Positions 10,208 through 21,700 of a stretch of 64,000 nt of DNA are shown piece after piece (position 1 is the first letter of the stretch; the number at the start of each line of letters is the position of its first letter). The notes under the pieces are model-generated. The model was not told the origin of the DNA and made no database searches. It saw only the letters and a list, made by a program, of their open reading frames with translations. The stretch comes from Phytophthora colocasiae (taxonomy: Eukaryota > Oomycota > Peronosporomycetes > Peronosporales > Peronosporaceae). The stretch is taken from assembly GCA_018806915.1 (NCBI GenBank), contig JAGKQI010000006.1, positions 186,001 through 250,000 of the forward strand, in the 5' to 3' direction. The position numbers were made by a program, and so were the translations under genes.

Positions 10208-12105
10208 GGGTTTGCCTTGGGCGAGGAACGCCTAGCCGGGTGGCTAATTGACAGTGGTGCGACTTCGCACATGACACCACATCGTGGAGACCCATTCGAC
10301 TTCGAAGGAACGGTCTCGGGTATCGAGGTAACGATTGCAGACGGGAAGAAACGGCGTGTTGCTGGGAAAGGAACGGTCAAGCTGACGGGTATGAACGGTA
10401 AGCGCATCAAGATGATGGAGGTGCTTTACATCCCGGTACTCGACAGACGGTTGCTGTCGGTGGGGAAGCTTGCGGAGAACGGTTTAACCGTGGAGTTCCA
10501 GCGTTCCTCGTGTATTTTTTGGGGAAAGACTTTCGCGATAGCTTCAGGAAAAAAGGTCGGCAAGGCGTATTGGCTAGACTGTGAGCAGGAAGAGGCGTGC
10601 TTCGTGGAGTATGCCGGGGGGGTTCATAGTCAGTGGGAGCTATGGCACGCTCGCATGGGACACTCCAGTGAGAACGCTATGGTCAAGACGCAGCGTTCTA
10701 CGAACGGTATGCCACGTGTGAACCGTTCCGTCAAGGCTTTATGCGGCGGTTGTATGAAGGGGAAACATTCGGTTGAACCGTTCCCGGTACGGTCAACGAC
10801 GAAGACTTCACGTGTGCTGGAACTGGTCCACACGGACGTGATGGGGCCTATGAGGACGCTCTCGAAAGGTGGTGCAAGGTACATTCTGACCTTTGTGGAC
10901 GACTTCTCGAGGTGTGTTGCTGTGTACTTCATGAAGAAAAAGAGCGAGGTAGCCAGCAAGCTGAAGGAGTTCAAGGCGTTCTATGAGAATCAATGGGGGG
11001 AACGCTTGAAATGTCTGCGCTCAGACAATGGAACGGAGTTTGTAGACAAGACGGTTGCAGAACTGTGCCGCCGGAACGGTGTCATGCACCAACGTACCGT
11101 TCCATACAGTTCACAGCAGAACGGTGTTGCGGAACGCATGAACCGTACCATAATGGAGAAAGCTCGAAGCATGCTATACTACAAGGGTGTGTCGACGGAG
11201 TGGTGGGCAGAGGCGGTGAGTACGGCAGTGTACTTGATTAACCGTTCCGCCAACAGCGTACACACGGATGTGACTCCATACGAGCTGGGTTTCAAGGTGA
11301 AACCGCAGATGGAACACTTGCGAGTGTTCGGATCCCAGGGGTACGCTCACGTCGACGACGCGAAGCGTACGAAGCTCGAACCCAAGAGTTTCAGGTGGAT
11401 GTTCCTCGGATATGCTGAGAGCGCTAAGGGATATCGTGTCTACGACCTGGATGCATTGAAGGTCAAAGTGTCACGGTCGGTGAAGCTGGACGAGCGTGAA
11501 GTGGGAGGAATATATGAGTTACCCTCGTTACAGCCCCATGGAACGGTTATTAATTTAACCAAGGACGCGGATGATGGAACGGTACTAACAAGCGTGGAAC
11601 GCCAGCATACTCCGGATGTACCGATGGAGGAGACAGAAGAAACCGTTCCAGACATTGAAATGAACGAGGCAGAGCATGAACCAGATGTTGAAGCGCTGGA
11701 GTTACAGTTTCCAGGCCGTCTGGGACCAACAGGACGAGAAATAGAAGCGTACCATTTGCAGCCTGAAGCGTTCCGTAAGGAGCGTCTGGTATTTCAACCA
11801 GAAGTACGGCGGCCTCGTGAGCCGGTGTTCCTGCTGGAGAACAGTTCGGATGGAGGTGAATACGTACAGTCCGAAGGAAGTGACGGTCCACCATCCCCTA
11901 AGCGTGCTAGAATCGATGAGGAAGGACTCATTGCAGAAGCTGTTATGGCGTACGTGGCGAAAATTGTCAACACGTCGGATGTGCCGACGTCGTACGCGGA
12001 GGCAATGGCCCGCCCGGAAGCAGCGAAGTGGCGAAGTGTAATGGAGGCAGAGCTACGGTCCCACGAGAAGAACGCTACATGGACATTGGTCCATGAGGAG
12101 GTGGG
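10208..12105 (+). pseudogene. Copia1 pol, protease and integrase part
   Basis: Continues the gag frame. The protease active site is WLIDSGATSHM near 10240. The gag-pre-integrase zinc region (LWHARMGHSS .. CGGCMKGKH) lies at ~10640-10770. The integrase core shows all three acidic residues: HTDVMGPM, LRSDNGTEF and NGVAERMNRT. A linker of ~250 residues rich in E/P/R follows. The frame is lost near 12105-12120, where the RT continues one base out of register. Integrase itself reads intact. Confidence 0.9.
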
Positions 12106-12114
12106 AAGCGTACC

Positions 12115-13550
12115 ATCGGTTGTCGCTGGGTGTTCGCCAAGAAGCGTGACGAGAACGGTTACGTTATCCGTTACAAGGCACGGTTGGCTGCCAAGGGTTT
12201 CAAACAGAAGTATGGTGTTGATTTCTTTGAGACATACTCACCTGTGGCGAACATGAACTCGATCCGAGAAGTTCTAGCGGCGTGCGTTGCGTTGGAGTAC
12301 ATCATGGAACAGTTGGACGCGGACACAGCGTTCCTGAACAGTGTGGTGATGGACCGTGTCTACATGGAGATGCCGGACGGTACTACGGGTGATGACGATC
12401 TAGTGTGTTTGCTGGGGAAGGCCATCTACGGTTTGAAGCAAGCTGCAACGGCATGGAAAAAGACGATCCACCGCGTATTTCGGAGGATTGGTTTTAAAAG
12501 CTGTGGAGCAGACCAGTGTGTCTACGTGAAGCGTTCCAGGAACGGTTTGTGTACGTGTGCCTGTACGTCGGCAATTTGATAATTGCTGCCAAGACTGCCG
12601 GTGAAATTCAGGAGGTTAAGGACTCTCTCAAAGCGGAATTTAAGATGAAGGAGCTTGGGAAAGCCAAGTTCATCTTGGGCATGGAGATTGATCACAACCT
12701 GGAGGCCGGAATGCTCATGATCAAGCAGACCAGGTACATTGACGATGTCACGGAACGGTTTGGCCAGCAGAACGCTAAGCCGGTGGATAATCCGTGCGCA
12801 TCAGGACTGAAACTGTCCAAGGAACAGTCACCTGGAACGGATGTGGAGCGTGTTGAGATGCGGTCGAGACCGCACCGTTCTCTCATCGGGTGTCTACTTT
12901 ACATCACGACATGCACACGCCCGGATGTTGCCTACGTGGTAACACAGCTGTCTCGTTTTCTGGAGAACCCGGGGCAGCAGCATTGGAAAGCAGCTATTCG
13001 TGTGCTGCGGTACCTGAAGACGACTCGTGAACACGGAATCGTATACCAAGGTGGGCCAGGTGGTGTAACGGTTGAAGCGTTCTCCGACGCGGACTGGGAA
13101 ACGAACATTGACGATAGGCGTTCCGTGTCCGGAGTCATGGTGCTGATGGGGAACGCTCCAGTAGTGTTCAAGTCGAAGTTTCAGCGAACGGTTGCACTCA
13201 GCTCGGCGGAAGCGGAATACATGGTGCTAAGTTTGTGCGTGCAGGAGGTACTTTGGATGCGTGCGATGCTAAAAGACATGGGGCACGAGCAGAAGAACGC
13301 TACGCAGATTTGGGAAGACAACCAAGGAGCAATTGCACTAGCTAAGAACGCTGGATACAATTCAAGGATGAAGCATGTGGACATCAAGCATCACTTCACG
13401 AGGGAGAACGTGGAAAACGGAAAGGTTCAGGTCGACTATATTGACACGAAGCAGCAGCTGGCTGACTTGTTAACGAAGGCACTTGGAACCAAGACACTGA
13501 AGTATCTGCGTGAGGCAAGCGGCATCAAAGACAAGGCTACCGTGCATTAG
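12115..13550 (+). pseudogene. Copia1 pol, reverse transcriptase and RNase H
   Basis: RT starts in a second frame (RWVFAKKRDENG .. KARLAAKGFKQK .. ETYSPVANMNSIR .. KAIYGLKQAATAW) and shifts again near 12545 into a third. At the YVDD active-site box the sequence reads YVGN (about 12567-12578), so both catalytic aspartates are lost. RNase H follows, with AFSDADWETN, SSAEAEYMVLS and EDNQGAIALA, ending HVDIKHHFTRENV .. DLLTKALG. The closing TAG is at 13548-13550. Normally this copies element RNA to DNA; here it must be inactive. Confidence 0.9.
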
Positions 13551-13563
13551 CGGTGAGTGGGAG

Positions 13564-13802
13564 TGTTGGACCGGTGCACCGTCTCATGCACGGTTCACTG
13601 GAACGGTTCAACGGAACCGTTCTCCTACTGGCTAAAGAAGAGGAACGCTTACTTGGGTGGTCGACGTGTGAGGACACTCGGCTAAGTTCGAGCGACAACA
13701 AAGTGGAGCAACTAGGAGGACAGGACGAGTAGAACAGGTTTTGTTAATTTTAATCTACTCACTTCGGCATTTGCCACCAACAACACAAGCTCAATACCAA
13801 CA
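13564..13802 (+). repeat. Copia1 3' LTR (239 bp)
   Basis: Begins TGTTGGACCGG and ends AATACCAACA. A purine-rich stretch GGTGAGTGGGAG precedes it and serves as the candidate polypurine tract (13552-13563). Confidence 0.95.
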
Positions 13803-13884
13803 AAGCGTAAGTGTCCTCACTGATGACTACGTCAAACGTGCTCCTTGCCACACCAACAACAGCACAAAACAGTTTCACCTTCTT
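13803..13884 (-). pseudogene. CRN header-domain fragment
   Basis: Minus strand reads VKLFCAVVGVARSTFDVV, the conserved beginning of the Crinkler ubiquitin-like header, close to the [11 protein letters not shown] start of the CRN at 62204. The expected initiator ATG is AAG here. After about 25 codons Copia1 interrupts it. On the far side of Copia1 the readable sequence belongs to a NTPase fragment in the opposite orientation, so the locus was already rearranged before the insertion. Confidence 0.7.
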
Positions 13885-14141
13885 CTGTCCGAGTCGGCAG
13901 ATTGGCGAATGAAGCAAAGAAAATAGGCAGGTGATATTGCCCAGTTTTTCTTCTCGGGTTAGGTTAACTTCCATAGTAAAACTAAATACATGATAAACAT
14001 GTTGGCGAAAGGATGGGTGTCATGGACTTCAAATCTTGAGCAAATTCCCAAAATCCGAGCTGGGCAATTTGGATGCTGTCATCTAGCTAAGCCACTTAGT
14101 GACCTGAGGACGCCGACACAGCTCTCAAACGAGCTTGTTTA

Positions 14142-14800
14142 CACCTTTTCCCGGGCAAAATGGCACATTTTTCCAGCGAAGTGTTTTTTTTTTTCAAAAA
14201 ATCGAAAATCGGATAAAAAGGTTTATAGGCAATGTGGCTAAGTACGATTCTTTTCCCAACCAAAGTGGAAATGTCTCCTACTGACCTAACGACATGTCTT
14301 CGCCTCTCTCCGCTAAAAATATATTCTTCAAGCAGTGTATCTCCATGCTCCCCTTTCTTGGACCAGCCTTGCGTGTGTGTTAGATAGACGCTAAAGTTAG
14401 TTTCGTCATGGTAGATGATCAAGTTACCTTCTGTAACGTGCAAGTTCAGCGCCTTAGCGAACGCCATTCGCTTAGCCTTGTTCTCGCTGCTATTCATCGT
14501 AGATTTCTCGATGCGCAAACTCATGCCTGCTTCTCGATACTACCCTTCGAAATGACTCACGGGCAGTACAGTAGTCATGGGCACTTTGTTGGAGCGGGTG
14601 GTGCTTTTCCAGTCTTGACCGTCTAAAAAGGAATCCAGGACTCGCGTTTTGGCGCTATTGCGCTCGTACACCTTGGCTTCGGTAGAAGGAGAAGGCGTGG
14701 TGGGGTCAGTCATGTGTGGGCTGGAGCACAATGGGGGAAATGAGGTCCGGTATGAGCCACCGAAACCAGTGAAGTTGGTGGCTGAAACTGCTCGCGCCAT
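14142..14800 (-). pseudogene. DDE transposase remnant (Tc1/IS630 type)
   Basis: The frame opens at MARAVSATNF and contains a helix-turn-helix-like stretch LDGQDWKSTTRSNKVPMTT. A TAG at 14540-14542 interrupts it, and it resumes at EAGMSLRIEK. It then jumps directly to IIYHDETNFSVYLTHTQGW, the second catalytic-aspartate region of the DDE domain. The first aspartate region is missing, so there is an internal deletion. At ~230 codons it is well short of a complete transposase of this kind. The frame runs out through the TIR. Confidence 0.75.
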
Positions 14801-14931
14801 TTTTATTGAGAAACAAATCGTACTTAGCCACTTTGCTTTAAAATCGTACTTACCAGAGAAAATAGTAAGTTGCACGCGTGATTAAAAACCACATTGCTTA
14901 GAAAATGTGCCATTTTGCCCGGGAAAAGGTG
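14142..14931 (-). mobile_element. Tc1/mariner-like DNA transposon, internally deleted
   Basis: Terminal inverted repeats of ~31 bp: CACCTTTTCCCGGGCAAAA starts at 14142 and its complement ends at 14931. They are flanked by TA at 14140-14141 and 14932-14933. The transposase remnant lies inside on the minus strand. At 790 bp it is shorter than an autonomous copy, so it is non-autonomous. TIR identity over 31 bp and TA duplication are directly visible; the superfamily call rests on them and on the transposase motifs. Confidence 0.85.
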
Positions 14932-15269
14932 TAGATTATCCATGACTCTGTGGTAAAGCGTGCGCCCTGCAGACACAACTCTGTAACTACAGGTACGCCA
15001 GCCAAGATGGCTTCAAATTGGGTCTTCACCCCCTCTTTAGTAAACTTGTACAATATATTTTCCGAAGAAATTTATGCTAGCAGTTTAGGCGAGATAATTA
15101 TCTGTACTTGATGGGTTATATTTGTTTTAAACAGTTGTCGTAAAAACGAATTATGAATAAAACAAAAAATACATGATCAGAGTTCTTAGAGAATCAGGCT
15201 TTGAATATCTGATAATTTGGATTTTACGTCGTCCAATATGGCGGGGGGGGGGGGGGGGGGGGCGCGTAT
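14932..15269. other. Intergenic DNA with array-related linker and G20 run
   Basis: No gene seen. Around 15124-15215 the sequence GTTTTAAACAGTTGTCGT, then ATTATGAATAAA, a poly-A tract, ATACATGATCAGAGTT and GAATCAGGCTTTGAAT matches, on the opposite strand, the two linkers that flank the MITE in the array, joined here without it. A run of 20 G lies at 15243-15262. Confidence 0.75.
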
Positions 15270-17055
15270 GTGCAGCTCTCGGGAGCGTCTACCAGGGCCA
15301 CCCTGGGCCTCTACGCGGGTATGGAGCCCCACGAGCTTCAGGTTCTTGTATGCGCGGCGTTAAATTACCACGATGGCGCTTGTGCCGGCTCCCAAGTGTC
15401 TCCAAATGATGTCCGTTCCGGCCGGAAGAAACGCTCTTCTAGCTCTGTTCAGCGCATTGTGCCGCTCTCTGTGGCTTGCAAAGCCCCAGAACTACTTACA
15501 GGGCGTGTGGTTGCTCTGTTTGCGCCCCCGACGGCTCCTCAGAGCGCTCTGGGGGCTTCAAAACAGCTTTCGGAAGCTTCAAGTGACTCTCAGAGACTCT
15601 CCAGGCTCTTACAGGCCTTAGAGAGCGAGAAGAAGATCAGTAGTTTCGAATCTGCAGTGCTTCAGGACGTATGTGAGCAACAGAGAGCTCGTGTTCTCTC
15701 TATTAAGGCTGCAAACACTTCTGTGGATGCGAAAAAGGCTTTTTTACTGCAGATGCTGACTCCTGAAGGCTCTAAAACGGAGACGAAGACGTCTAAAAGA
15801 GGAGAAGAACGGTCAAGAAGAGGACAAGCTCCATGCTGAACTGGTGACTAAAAAGGTGGGCTATCGGCAGGAGTCTCCCCAGTCCACAGGTTCAGATGCA
15901 GGTGTTGGCTCTGGAGGACAAGATGAGAAGCTTTTGGACTGCTGGAGGCAGTGACACGAGATTCTCGAACACGATGGATCTGCTCAGTATGGTGGAGAAG
16001 ATACTGGACAAGCACGTGCTGCTGGAGGAGCATGGAGCGCACTTAGTGGAGCTGGTTTTGGGTGGGAGTCAGGTGCTGTGGAGTGATCTACTGAGCTACC
16101 ATGAATCAGGTACCTTATCGGACTTGGAGACGACGGCCAAGAGACTGGCAGCGCTGGGAGTTGATCCACCCAAGCCAATTTCAAACAAGAAAAACAAGGG
16201 GAAGGGCCCCAGGAAGTTGAGCAAGAGCTCTCCAGTTAAGAAGAGGGTGCAGAACGTTGCTGCTGCGGTTCCGTCTGCAGTTTCAGTTGTGAGATCTCTA
16301 CGTGTTCAGCGCATGTTGACTGGATTGGAGCTGGGTAGTATTATCCAAGCGCTCGTGACTCAAGATGATACGCAGGTGCTGCAGATTCTTCGCGACTTTG
16401 AGCAGAGTGATCATCGCGACGTTGGTGCGTTGAGAGATTCGCTTGTAGGTATCGTGGAGGAGATTACGATGGAGCTTGGAGCTTGGAGATGAGGAGAAGG
16501 CTGCTGTGGCTTTTTTTGCGAGGGGAATGGACGACGCTGTTCGTGAGGGAAGTGACTTTGAAGATAGCGACGACGATAGCGACTCACTGGGATGGCAGAA
16601 ACACTTGATTTTCTTGCTTGGACAATGACAAGCTCCGCATCAGCTGACGCCTACGTCTGCTTCTACGCTACGTAAGATGGTTGCACAACGGCACAACCTG
16701 TTGGAGAGCGCGTACAAAGTGTTTAGTGGTGACGGTGACGCTAGTGAGTTGTTAGATACTCTTCAGCGTGTGGCCAAGCTCCAGCGACAAATCGAACAGA
16801 GTCAGGCTGGACAGAACGTTCTGAATGGCGAAGCTGCCAGTGGAATGAGTCTGGAAGATGTCGTTCGGGAAATGCAGCGGCGTGGGGCAATTCAGGTTGG
16901 TGATGCTGCAGGTCTGTTGGTGATTTTCCAGGGCGGCAACGAGGCTTTACAAGCTGCGAATGAAGCGTTCCAGGCTGATAGAGTGTTCACGAACTGGAGG
17001 AGACTCTGCTGTTAGTGGTAAAGCACGCTCGCTTCGGAAATGATGCAAAAGGTGG
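15270..17055 (+). pseudogene. Helical-repeat gene, 5' part (interrupted by Gypsy1)
   Basis: Family not recognised. Three open segments in shifting frames (15270-15839, 15896-16492, 16677-17015) encode an all-alpha, Leu/Ala/Glu-rich protein. It has a loose ~60-residue module of the form LL..L...G.I, then D..VL.I..VF, then a D.SELLDTLQRVAKL-like helix. A basic stretch KKNKGKGPRKLSKSSPVKK lies near 16190-16240. Frameshifts near 15840 and 16495 break it. The coding sequence halts at CAAAAGGTGG (17046-17055), which resumes as GGTGGTTGAC at 34252. In the combined register, QKV on the left leads into VDEIQTVSRLLAEF on the right. Function unknown. Confidence 0.6.
17051..17055. other. Gypsy1 candidate target-site duplication, left
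   Basis: GGTGG here and at 34252-34256. Four extra G residues (17056-17059) separate it from the LTR, perhaps slippage. Splicing the flanks at this site restores the reading of the split helical-repeat gene. Confidence 0.6.
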
Positions 17056-17059
17056 GGGG

Positions 17060-18721
17060 TGTCGCGAAGTCAGTGAAACTTTGGTCGCGGAGCAGGGGGC
17101 GTTTTGTGAACCCTAGTTATATGACTACTGAAAAGGGGTTTTCAGAGTCGTACAACGGTAGGTTGGCGTGTGGTACCTTGCGGTATCCTCGTGGGTTCGT
17201 TGTCTTCAGAAATATGACCCTCGCCGGAGTCTGAGAATGTGTTGTGAAGAGAGGTTGGGGTTCCCTTGGAGTCTGGTGTCGGTATTCAATCCTTCCAGGA
17301 GCGTTCGGGAGTCGGAATCTCTGGAAACCAAGATGGTTTCAGGAAGTCGGCGGTCGAAAAGAGGTTACTATACCAGAGAAAGTCTGAAATCGGTGTCTGA
17401 ATATCACAAATCCAGAACCGAGAAACCTGACTTTCAGAGATAAACAACCAATACACAGAGTTCAAAAATATACAAATATATACAGCCGTTCTTATTCTTT
17501 CTAGGTCCTTGAACGGTGGGCTAACACTCCAGGTCAACTAGGGACTTGCTACCAGACACCTGGTCTGTCTGGTATCCCTTTACGTTCGCGCACCACCCTC
17601 TGATATAGAGGGAAAATATAAACCAATACAATCGGCTATATATAACAGTCTACTTTGCACTCTGAAAACGACTGTCTAGTTTCCAGAGCCTGTCCAAACG
17701 AGCAATATGAAATGGGCTACCGCTAGAGACAAAACAAACGACCCAACTAGGATATGGAATAGGCGGGTCCTTTCAGGTCTCTACGTTACCTGATTTCCAC
17801 CTAAGGGGATTGAATTTAGTGGAGATCACACGACGTACGTGATGACGCAGTGGCTTGAATACCTCTCAAGCGGACTTGTGCAGCAGCAAGCAAATTGAAC
17901 TCTGTTTATCGTTTATCTTTCTCAAAACTATCATATCTCTCTGGTAACTCTCTCCTTCTTGTCGTCTTTCGCGTCCTTTGTGCGGTCAGTCTTCATATCT
18001 CAGGTACTCTTGGTCTATATATACATCTGGTATTTTGACTTGGCCTCAGTATCTCGATGGGTTGACAGGTAGAGACGTCATTTCGGGGGATGTGCAGGTC
18101 AGTAATCACTTGAATGCGTGACTTGAACTTGGGTTCACTTGGTTTCAGTATGGTCTTGGATCTTTGGTGGTTTCAGACTCTGGTATCCTGGTTTTCAGAG
18201 TCTGATATCACTTGCTTTTCAGAGTCTTGGTCACTCAGGGTTAGAGATACCAGAGTCTTGAGTACGAAACCAGAGTACGGAGCACCAATGCTACAACGTA
18301 CATGAAGATCTTGAGGGTTGCGCGGGTGCGTGGCGTCCGGCGCGCGATACTTGGTCTCTGCGGGTGTATATTGTGAATTCTTGAACCAGCAATCGTCGCG
18401 CTGGACGGTAACGGGATGAGGTCTCTCAGTGATACGTTCTTCTGAGAGACTTTCCGCCGAACTTAGGCACTCATCGTCGGGGAAAGTCCGGTGACCAGAC
18501 AGAGTGTAGTCGACCTTCAGAGTTGTGCACACTCTGAAGTACACTTCTGGTCCTTTGGGCCCCTTTACAGTCAGGCGAAGGTTTGTCCACCATCTTCCAC
18601 AGATGTCGCACGGGTGCGGCCACGTCCCAAAGTCCCTCTCGCTTATAACCCATAGTATAACCAATCACATCGTAACGTAATATCCACCTGTCGCTCGAAA
18701 ATCGGAAATAAGTTCATGTCT
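17060..18721 (-). repeat. Gypsy1 3' LTR (1662 bp)
   Basis: Starts on + with TGTCGCGAAGTC and matches 32390 onward throughout. In element sense it ends CGCGACA. The other end reads AGACATGAAC where the 5' LTR has TGACATGATG, so the first base is mutated. A G-rich stretch AGGAGGGGCGG on the minus strand (near 18722-18735) is the candidate polypurine tract. Confidence 0.93.
18173..18664 (-). CDS. LTR-internal ORF (163 codons), 3' LTR copy
   Basis: Not a recognised family. Reads MVILWVISERDF, then a CDICGRWW motif, an acidic middle (DDECLSSAESLSEE), and a tail with DSEKQV and SDSENQD. An ORF of identical length and register is present in the 5' LTR (33500-33991), with only a handful of replacements. 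The DSEN tail is encoded by the CAGACTCTG words that fill this element. It may be a real LTR-encoded peptide or only a chance ORF kept open because the LTRs are young. Confidence 0.3.
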   Translation of the reverse strand: MVILWVISERDFGTWPHPCDICGRWWTNLRLTVKGPKGPEVYFRVCTTLKVDYTLSGHRTFPDDECLSSAESLSEERITERPHPVTVQRDDCWFKNSQYTPAETKYRAPDATHPRNPQDLHVRCSIGAPYSGFVLKTLVSLTLSDQDSEKQVISDSENQDTRV

Positions 18722-21700
18722 ACCGCCCCTCCTGGTCATGATCCAGTGCGGAACTTTCTCCAAGCTGTGTATCTGGCCAGGCCTATCAAACATTCTGATA
18801 GACGGTTTTCAGAGCGTAGTGTAGCTGCAACTCTTTGCCAGTTACCTGGTTTTCAGAGTCTCTGGTGTCCCGTCGCACAGTCTGATACTCTCAGACTCAG
18901 AAACTTGAACTTGACTCACCTAACGGGCGATCATTTTCCAATCTCCGTCCTTTCGCTCATGACTGAGGAAACCAGCGCTTCTCTGAGCTCAAACGCCTCA
19001 GCGAGTGGGGTGGCAGGCGACGCCACAGGCAACTGTCCTGCTTCGGCAACTGCCAGTGTAGTGCAGGGTGGAGATGTTGGTTCAGCCACATCGCCAGGCG
19101 GCAGCTCTAGCGCCCCAGCCCACACATCCAAGCCTAAAAGTTCACAGGTCGATGGTCCGATTGAGGACCTCCCTGGTGATGGCATGAACTCGGCCGGTTC
19201 GGGTGATCTCTCGCCACCGGTGGTCTCACGTGGGGAATCTCGTTCTGAATTCTCTGAGGGAACTCCTGGTGTTTTCAGACCGCGAGCTTTCGGCGCCCCA
19301 CGGCTTTTGTCCACGGAAGAGGTCGATCGGCTGTTTCGTCAGGGTCTGGTGACGTCCACAGAAGACCAAGTCACGGCGTTGGGGGACTCTGATGTTCCCC
19401 AGAATTATGTCGCTCCCATCGTCAAACCAGAGGGACGTGCCTTTCTGGTGAGTACTCCTGCACGAGCTGAAGATTTCAGAAGAGGGCGTCACATAGCGAA
19501 CGCGTACGGTGGCCCCTGTGTACTCGTGGGTTACGAGGCACTCACTGACGAAGACCTCCGAGAGCTGGAGCGGGTGATCCCAAGCTTCGAACCTGACGAA
19601 GTCGTGTCTCCGTGTGCTCAGACTCCAGACGTGCGTACTCTGGATGCTCTGACGTCGTCTGTGGAGGTTCGCCGTGAACTGGGATCTCTGGTTTCTTACG
19701 TCTCCCCCACTCGACTTGCCGAGAAAGTTTTTCGGACAGCTGGATGCTTGAAGCTCATGGCCGCTGCTCATCGCCGCCTTCGGGAACGCGTCGGTTCTCA
19801 GAACGGTGTCGCCTTGATCGATGCTGCAGCAGCGCGCTCTGAGTGTGAAGAAATCAAGCGCGAGTGGGTACTGCACTGCCAATACTGGAAGCACGAGCTA
19901 AAGTGTGCTCAGCAAGACGCCGGTGTGGTAGAAGAACGCATGGCTTCGGAGATTCAATTCAGGACATCAAGGCTCACTACCAGGACCAAGTGGAAGCTCT
20001 AGAGTCGGACAAGGCAACTCTGAAGTCCCAAGTCGCCGATCTTTAGGCGCAGGTCTCGATCCTGAAGTCGCGTCCTGAAGTCAAGCCCACAGATCCATGG
20101 GGATTCTCAGAGTTCTTACAAGAGAACTCTGAAATTTCTGGTAATTGGGATCGGCTTTATGACCTTCTGGTGTCTTATCAAGAGGACACTATCGTCTCTG
20201 ATAACTGGACGACTGTCATCAATGTGACAGCCTTGGACGCGCGGAAGAAGCCCGTTCCTAATTTCATGAAACGGCTTTCTGAAGAACGAGCTCGTCAGGC
20301 TGCTGAGAAGGCTGCGAAGGCCGCCAGAGTTCTGGATCTCACCCGTCCAAGTGCTGAAGCCTCGGAGTCCAAGAGCGAGAGTCCACGAAATCTGTCATAC
20401 CCACCGAAGCCCCCGACGCTGAAGTTGTCCCCGAAGCGGCCATTCAAATGGGATCTCAAGAACTTGCAGCGTCGCCCCTCGGGACATAAGCATTTGGAGG
20501 ACTTCGTACACTCGACGAATGCAGGTTCCAAGGTGGCAAAGTCTGAAGTACACAAGAGGCTCACTGGTGACGTAGTCTGGAAAGTAGTCCGCCCTGACCT
20601 CCGTCAAGCTCTATTGTCTGGTGTCGAGTATTAGGAAGCCATGACATGACTGGCATCGGACAAAGAAGCTCACAGTCTCTTCAGCAGTCCGGTTCTCGTC
20701 CAGATGTTGGTGAGTCTGGTGTTTTCTCGTCGTCTGGATTCCACTCCTTGGGCCAAGTATGTCCCTGAGGTCTACTACCAGATGGCTGACGAGGTGGTGG
20801 ATCGTCACATCTCGGCAGGTACCGAGCCTGCGGCCTGGGGTGAACTGGATGGCCACGTCAATTATCCAGAAAGTGATGTCGAGTCCACCGCCGACAACCC
20901 CAAGGATGACCCTGATTACAAGGATTCTGGTGTGGTCGAGTCAGAGGACGAGGATGACGACGAAGATTCGGGTGACGGTGCGTCTTGCGGCAGTGGTTCT
21001 GAGAGTGACAAGTCTGAAGACAAGGAATCTGGGAACAAGAAGTCCAGGGATAAGAAGTCCGATGACCACCCGCGTCCTGGTTCCAAGCGTCCCCGGGACT
21101 CTGATGACGACTCAGACTCTGATGACGGACCTATCATCCCCACCAAGAAGTCCAAGAGAAGTCTTGCGTCCATAAAAGCCCACACCAGTCCCAAGTCTCG
21201 TCCGAAGTCCACCAGTGGAAGTGGATCGAAGTCCAAGGGTTCTTCAGGGAAAGCACGGAGTCTGGTATCCAAGCCCTACAATTCCTTGACAGTCAAGGAG
21301 CTCCAGGTGGTGGAAACACCAGACTGTGAGGCATCCTCCTGGTTGTACTATGGCATCAGAGTACAGCGAGTGAGCTCCACCAGGACCACCACTGGCCAGA
21401 CATTGGGTTTCCCAGACTACGAGGTGCACAAACACTCATGTGCCATCCTCAAGAAGCGCTGGGACTCTGAGCGGTACTGTGCGGTCATCCGCAAGAAGCG
21501 CGCCCCTTGAAAAGTCATGTTCGACAACCGATTCTCAGAGTTTTACTTCCACAAGCGGGACGAACTGGTACCCATGGTGTTGGCTGACGTGGAAGACATC
21601 GTGCGCAGCATGAAGAAACATGCTCAAGCCTTCTGGGAGCGTACTCATTGGGTGACTATGGACGTTGAAGCTGACGACAAGTCTGCGGAGCTTCACAAGT

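Larger units (their letters stand above)
9170..13802 (+). mobile_element. Copia1, Ty1/copia LTR retrotransposon
   Basis: A 4,633 bp element with TGTT..AACA LTRs at 9170-9419 and 13564-13802 and a perfect 5 bp target duplication AAGCG (9165-9169 and 13803-13807). Domain order is gag, zinc knuckle, protease, integrase, RT, RNase H, the copia order. The LTRs differ at roughly six positions plus one 11 bp indel, so the insertion is not very recent. It carries three in-frame stops, two frameshifts and a ruined RT active site, so it is non-autonomous. It is saturated with AACG(G/C)T words, including three in each LTR. It inserted into CRN debris. Confidence 0.95.

Noticed and set aside
10600..11250. 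AACG(G/C)T as a classical MYB site
   Set aside because: YAACGG fits the MYB core, but AACGCT is equally common in these elements and does not, so a plain MYB site does not explain the pattern.
15243..15262. G20 run as a functional G-quadruplex
   Set aside because: An isolated homopolymer in a decayed region; its length is also a typical assembly uncertainty.
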